Positions 61,283-64,000 of a stretch of 64,000 nt of DNA are shown piece after piece. The first letter of the stretch is position 1, and each line of letters opens with the position of its first letter. The stretch is from NCBI RefSeq assembly GCF_000420845.1, contig NZ_ATVS01000012.1:36442-100441 (forward strand), given 5' to 3'. The notes below the pieces were generated by a model. That model searched no databases and had not been told where the DNA came from. It saw only the letters and a program-made list of their open reading frames with translations. Source of the DNA: Butyrivibrio sp. AE3009 (GTDB lineage Bacteria > Bacillota > Clostridia > Lachnospirales > Lachnospiraceae). The position numbers were made by a program, and so were the translations under genes.

Positions 61283-63799
61283 ATGAAGGCAAATGACATA
61301 GACTGTGATTATTTGAAGATTCAAAGGCTAGCAGCTGATAGATTTGGAAATGGTAGAGGAAACTTTATATATCCGATTAAAATACTTAAACTATTAAACT
61401 TGCTTGCGGGAGGAGAGCATATAGAAAGATGTCTGATTCCAAATGCAGGGCAGGGAGAATTGGCTTTGTGCGCGGATGAGGCAGATGTTTATTCAAAATC
61501 TGTTGATGTGGTTGAAATAATAGAAAAGAGTGGTTGTGGAATTAACAAAAATATAGTGAATCGGGATTTCCTTAATACTGATATAGTCGGGGCTTATTCT
61601 ACCATAATTCTATGCCCAGTTTTTGGAGCCCGAATAGATAGAGACAGGAGTGAGGAATTGTACATCAACAAGAGCCTCGACTTGTTGGAAGAAAATGGGA
61701 GACTTGTTATGTTGGTACCGCAATCCTTATTATCGGTACAAGCTTTCAAAGAGTTGAGAAAGCGTATACTTCGCGATTTTTCTTTGGAAGCAGTTATTTC
61801 TATGCGCAGAGTGTTACCGTTTTCGACTATGGAATTGTCAGCTCTTGTAATAGAAAAAAAGATTCAAAGTGAAAAAATCTATATGCTCATGAACAGTGAT
61901 GATCCTGAAAATGCTTACGAAGAATATAGCAAAGGCTCATCAGGGTTTTATGTGGATTCTTCAGAAGTTTATGAAAGATTTGACCCAAATTATTTTGATC
62001 CAGATTATAAAGAGGTCAGAGAACTTATACAGAGAAGAGATACCATTAAGCTTGGAGATATAGCAGATATTCTTTATGGATGCATGATTAATTCAGAGAA
62101 TAGATTGGAGAAAGGTGATTACCAAATTATAAATTCTGCATTTATTCATGAAGGAGCATTTGCTAATAAACATAGCAGAGTGGCATTTTGCAGTAAGGAA
62201 TTTGTAGCATCGGACAGGCGTGCATCGAGGTGTGTATTACAAAACGGAGATGTGATTATTAGCACAATTAGTAGCAATAATGTTGATTGGGCTGTATTTC
62301 ATGGTGAAGATGACTACTATATTGCGAATCAGCATGTAGCAATAATTAGAGGAAAGCAGGAATATGAAGAATGGTTAAAGCTGTTTTTCAGTACAAAGAC
62401 AGGCGTTGAGTATCTTGAATCACAACTGGATTTTATTAGTCATTGTGGAAGGCAGTTGCATATTTCATGCAGTAATTTGGCTGAGATATTTGTTCCTGAT
62501 ATAAAAGTAATGAAAACTGCTGATAGTATGCAGCATGCTGTTGATGAGCAAGCTAGAGCAGTTATGCTTTTTAAGGAATTAGGCTGGACTGTTGAAGAAT
62601 GGTACAGGAAAGGAAGGCATTCGTTTGATATCGCCCTTTTTGATAATGGCATTCTTAGAGGAGTAGTCGAAGTAAAGGAATATAGATCAAGCCAAGTAGT
62701 AAACAGTCATAGAATGGCAGATTATCTTGGTGGTATAAGAGCGGACATTCAGAATGCGCATGTATATTTGTTTGTTGATAACGAACTATATGAATATGAT
62801 GAAGGAGAACTTAAACAGTTATTAGAACTGCCAAGACCTGGAAGCCTGGATGCGATTAAGAAAAAGGATAAAGAAGAGAAGAAGGAAAACAAAGGCGTAC
62901 TTAGCGTAGAAAAAGTCAGTGTGGAAGAATCTTCGGTATCAGATAGATTGTTGATAGAAATGTTGCGAGATATTAAAGATATTCGAAGAGAGGTACACAA
63001 CATATCTGATAAGATAGATCAATTATCAAAGCAAATATCTGGTTTTCAATCTCTTGTAGATAAACAGCTTGATATAGCTGCCTCAATAGAGGAAGAAGAG
63101 CATATATTACATGCATTTACCGAAGAATGTGTTGAAAGAATAGTTAAAGAGGTAAATGCTAGTAATTCTGAAAAAGAGTTTAATACAGAGCGCAACAATC
63201 TTATTGAATCTTTGGGAGAGAGCGCTTGGAATAAACTCGATGAATCGTCTAAGACATTTTTGATTTCTTCTAAAGTGACATTTAATGATTTGGAGGGATT
63301 AGAGAACGTTGTCGATTACTCTGGTGTTTGTTTGCTAGTGACGAAAGCTCTTGAAAATGAAATGAGTAAGAGATTTTGTAAGGGATTTATCGATTTTTTA
63401 AAGCAGCAATACCCTGGAAAAGTGAATTATCCTCAATATCCATCAGCGTTGCTGGATAGACACGGAAAACCAATAAAGCCTAAACACTTTACGTTAGGAT
63501 CGGTTGCGTATGTTCTCTGTAGACTTGAGGATGATAAGTTGTCGGAAGAAATAAAGGAAAACAATAGAAGAAAGTTGTTGGAGTACTCAAGAGAAAAGAT
63601 TTTTTCAGAAAAAACTGATGATGAGATTGTTGAGCTTCTCAATGACTATGCGGATTCTATAGAAGAAGTCAAGAATGATTATAGAAATCCTTCAGCACAC
63701 ACTAATGAGTTAAGAAAAGTTGATGCAGAGCAGTGCTTTGATTTGGTTCTTGATGTTGAAAAACTTTTAAAGAGAATGCTAGATTCTTTCAATGTATAG
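61283..63799 (+). CDS. Degenerate methyltransferase-TRD-nuclease-HEPN fusion
   Basis: An 838-aa protein with four parts. (1) Residues ~1-200 form a class-I methyltransferase fold with motif I IPNAGQGE (52-59), but CPVFG (111-115) replaces NPPY/F, so it is probably inactive. (2) Residues ~250-410 form an HsdS-like target-recognition domain (KLGDIADILYG, NGDVIISTISSNN). (3) Residues ~425-510 form a PD-(D/E)XK nuclease (FDIALFDNG with D449, VVEVKEYR with E463 and K465). (4) A coiled linker leads to a C-terminal HEPN-like domain ending YRNPSAH (R801, H806). AAGGAGG upstream; single gene. Confidence 0.75.
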   Translation: MKANDIDCDYLKIQRLAADRFGNGRGNFIYPIKILKLLNLLAGGEHIERCLIPNAGQGELALCADEADVYSKSVDVVEIIEKSGCGINKNIVNRDFLNTDIVGAYSTIILCPVFGARIDRDRSEELYINKSLDLLEENGRLVMLVPQSLLSVQAFKELRKRILRDFSLEAVISMRRVLPFSTMELSALVIEKKIQSEKIYMLMNSDDPENAYEEYSKGSSGFYVDSSEVYERFDPNYFDPDYKEVRELIQRRDTIKLGDIADILYGCMINSENRLEKGDYQIINSAFIHEGAFANKHSRVAFCSKEFVASDRRASRCVLQNGDVIISTISSNNVDWAVFHGEDDYYIANQHVAIIRGKQEYEEWLKLFFSTKTGVEYLESQLDFISHCGRQLHISCSNLAEIFVPDIKVMKTADSMQHAVDEQARAVMLFKELGWTVEEWYRKGRHSFDIALFDNGILRGVVEVKEYRSSQVVNSHRMADYLGGIRADIQNAHVYLFVDNELYEYDEGELKQLLELPRPGSLDAIKKKDKEEKKENKGVLSVEKVSVEESSVSDRLLIEMLRDIKDIRREVHNISDKIDQLSKQISGFQSLVDKQLDIAASIEEEEHILHAFTEECVERIVKEVNASNSEKEFNTERNNLIESLGESAWNKLDESSKTFLISSKVTFNDLEGLENVVDYSGVCLLVTKALENEMSKRFCKGFIDFLKQQYPGKVNYPQYPSALLDRHGKPIKPKHFTLGSVAYVLCRLEDDKLSEEIKENNRRKLLEYSREKIFSEKTDDEIVELLNDYADSIEEVKNDYRNPSAHTNELRKVDAEQCFDLVLDVEKLLKRMLDSFNV

Positions 63800-63870
63800 T
63801 GGACAGGAATCATAAGTAAAGCATAATATTTAGAAGGAATGTAACACTAAATGGATAGCTAAAACGTAGT

Positions 63871-63910
63871 ACAGGGAGAACAACCAAGAACATGGCAGTC
63901 TCCCTGTTTT
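63871..63910 (+). terminator. Terminator after the fusion gene
   Basis: ACAGGGAGA (63871-63879) pairs with TCTCCCTGT (63899-63907), then TTT and CTTA. Confidence 0.75.
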
Positions 63911-63919
63911 CTTATGATA

Positions 63920-63978
63920 TGTAGGTGCTCGACGGCTCCCTACATGGAGTGAACTAATCATAGCATTGTTTCACTGAA
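63920..63978 (+). other. Two further inverted repeats near the window end
   Basis: ATGTAGG/CCTACAT (63920-63946) and AGTGAA/TTTCACT (63951-63978) can fold. No gene is visible after 63799; what follows the window edge is unknown. Confidence 0.4.
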
Positions 63979-64000
63979 AAAGATATGATTTTTCTATAAA

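Noticed and set aside
61283..62000. An active type I HsdM
   Set aside because: The NPPY/F catalytic motif is replaced by CPVFG and the TRD is fused directly, so activity is unlikely.

Overview
The window looks like part of a large conjugative plasmid, chromid or integrative element from a Lachnospiraceae-type Firmicute (Butyrivibrio or Pseudobutyrivibrio is my guess). The evidence is a RepA_N-type replication initiator, a Tn1549/CTn-like transfer region (PcfB, VirD4, Maff2, TrbL/VirB6-like, PrgI, VirB4, NlpC/P60, DUF4315, DUF4366, MobC, relaxase, SSB), strong AGGAGG ribosome binding sites, and AT-rich accessory genes. There is no rRNA, transposase, integrase or CRISPR array in view. The taxonomic guess rests on protein recall, not on a search.

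Layout. 0-2.7 kb: repA with four 23-bp iterons and an AT-rich tract inside the gene, a ribbon-helix-helix protein, a membrane protein and a nuclease-like protein. 2.8-5.2 kb: an array of 15 tRNA genes without encoded CCA, interrupted by two paralogous small XRE proteins. 5.3-6.7 kb: a zinc-ribbon/PASTA membrane protein. 6.7-19.9 kb: the transfer operon. It is preceded by five 11-bp tandem repeats, a promoter and an attenuator-like hairpin. It ends with a relaxase, a complex folded element and ssb. 20-24.3 kb: small proteins, a minus-strand DGQHR (DndB-like) plus HNH pair, and unknown genes.

24.4-55.5 kb is a dense defence island. It holds a GHKL-ATPase three-gene operon, then a seven-gene operon running XRE, PLD-SNF2 helicase, N6-adenine methyltransferase, PC4/YdbC-like protein, SF1 helicase, a 566-aa unknown and a coiled-coil protein with a Swt1-like HEPN domain. 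Next come two WYL regulators on the minus strand, and then a MORC/GHKL plus PLD-SNF2 helicase module with a modification-dependent-type nuclease, Vsr, a Sau3AI/MutH-type endonuclease and a C5-cytosine methyltransferase. 55.6-57.9 kb holds small metal-binding, secreted and unknown proteins. 58-64 kb holds a deoxyribosyltransferase-like protein, an SF1 helicase-nuclease, and an 838-aa fusion of degenerate methyltransferase, HsdS-like target recognition, PD-(D/E)XK nuclease and HEPN domains.

The least expected signals are regulatory. First, two homologous hairpin RNAs sit at 42.3 and 55.3 kb, bracketing the MORC/Sau3AI module. Their 21-23-bp stems differ only by changes that keep G-U pairing on the plus strand. 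Second, at least five promoters in the island share a TTCGRA box 20-21 bp upstream of a TANNAT -10 element, which suggests one regulon, possibly run by the WYL proteins. Together with the HEPN-bearing operon and the 838-aa fusion, these are the best candidates for an undescribed system.
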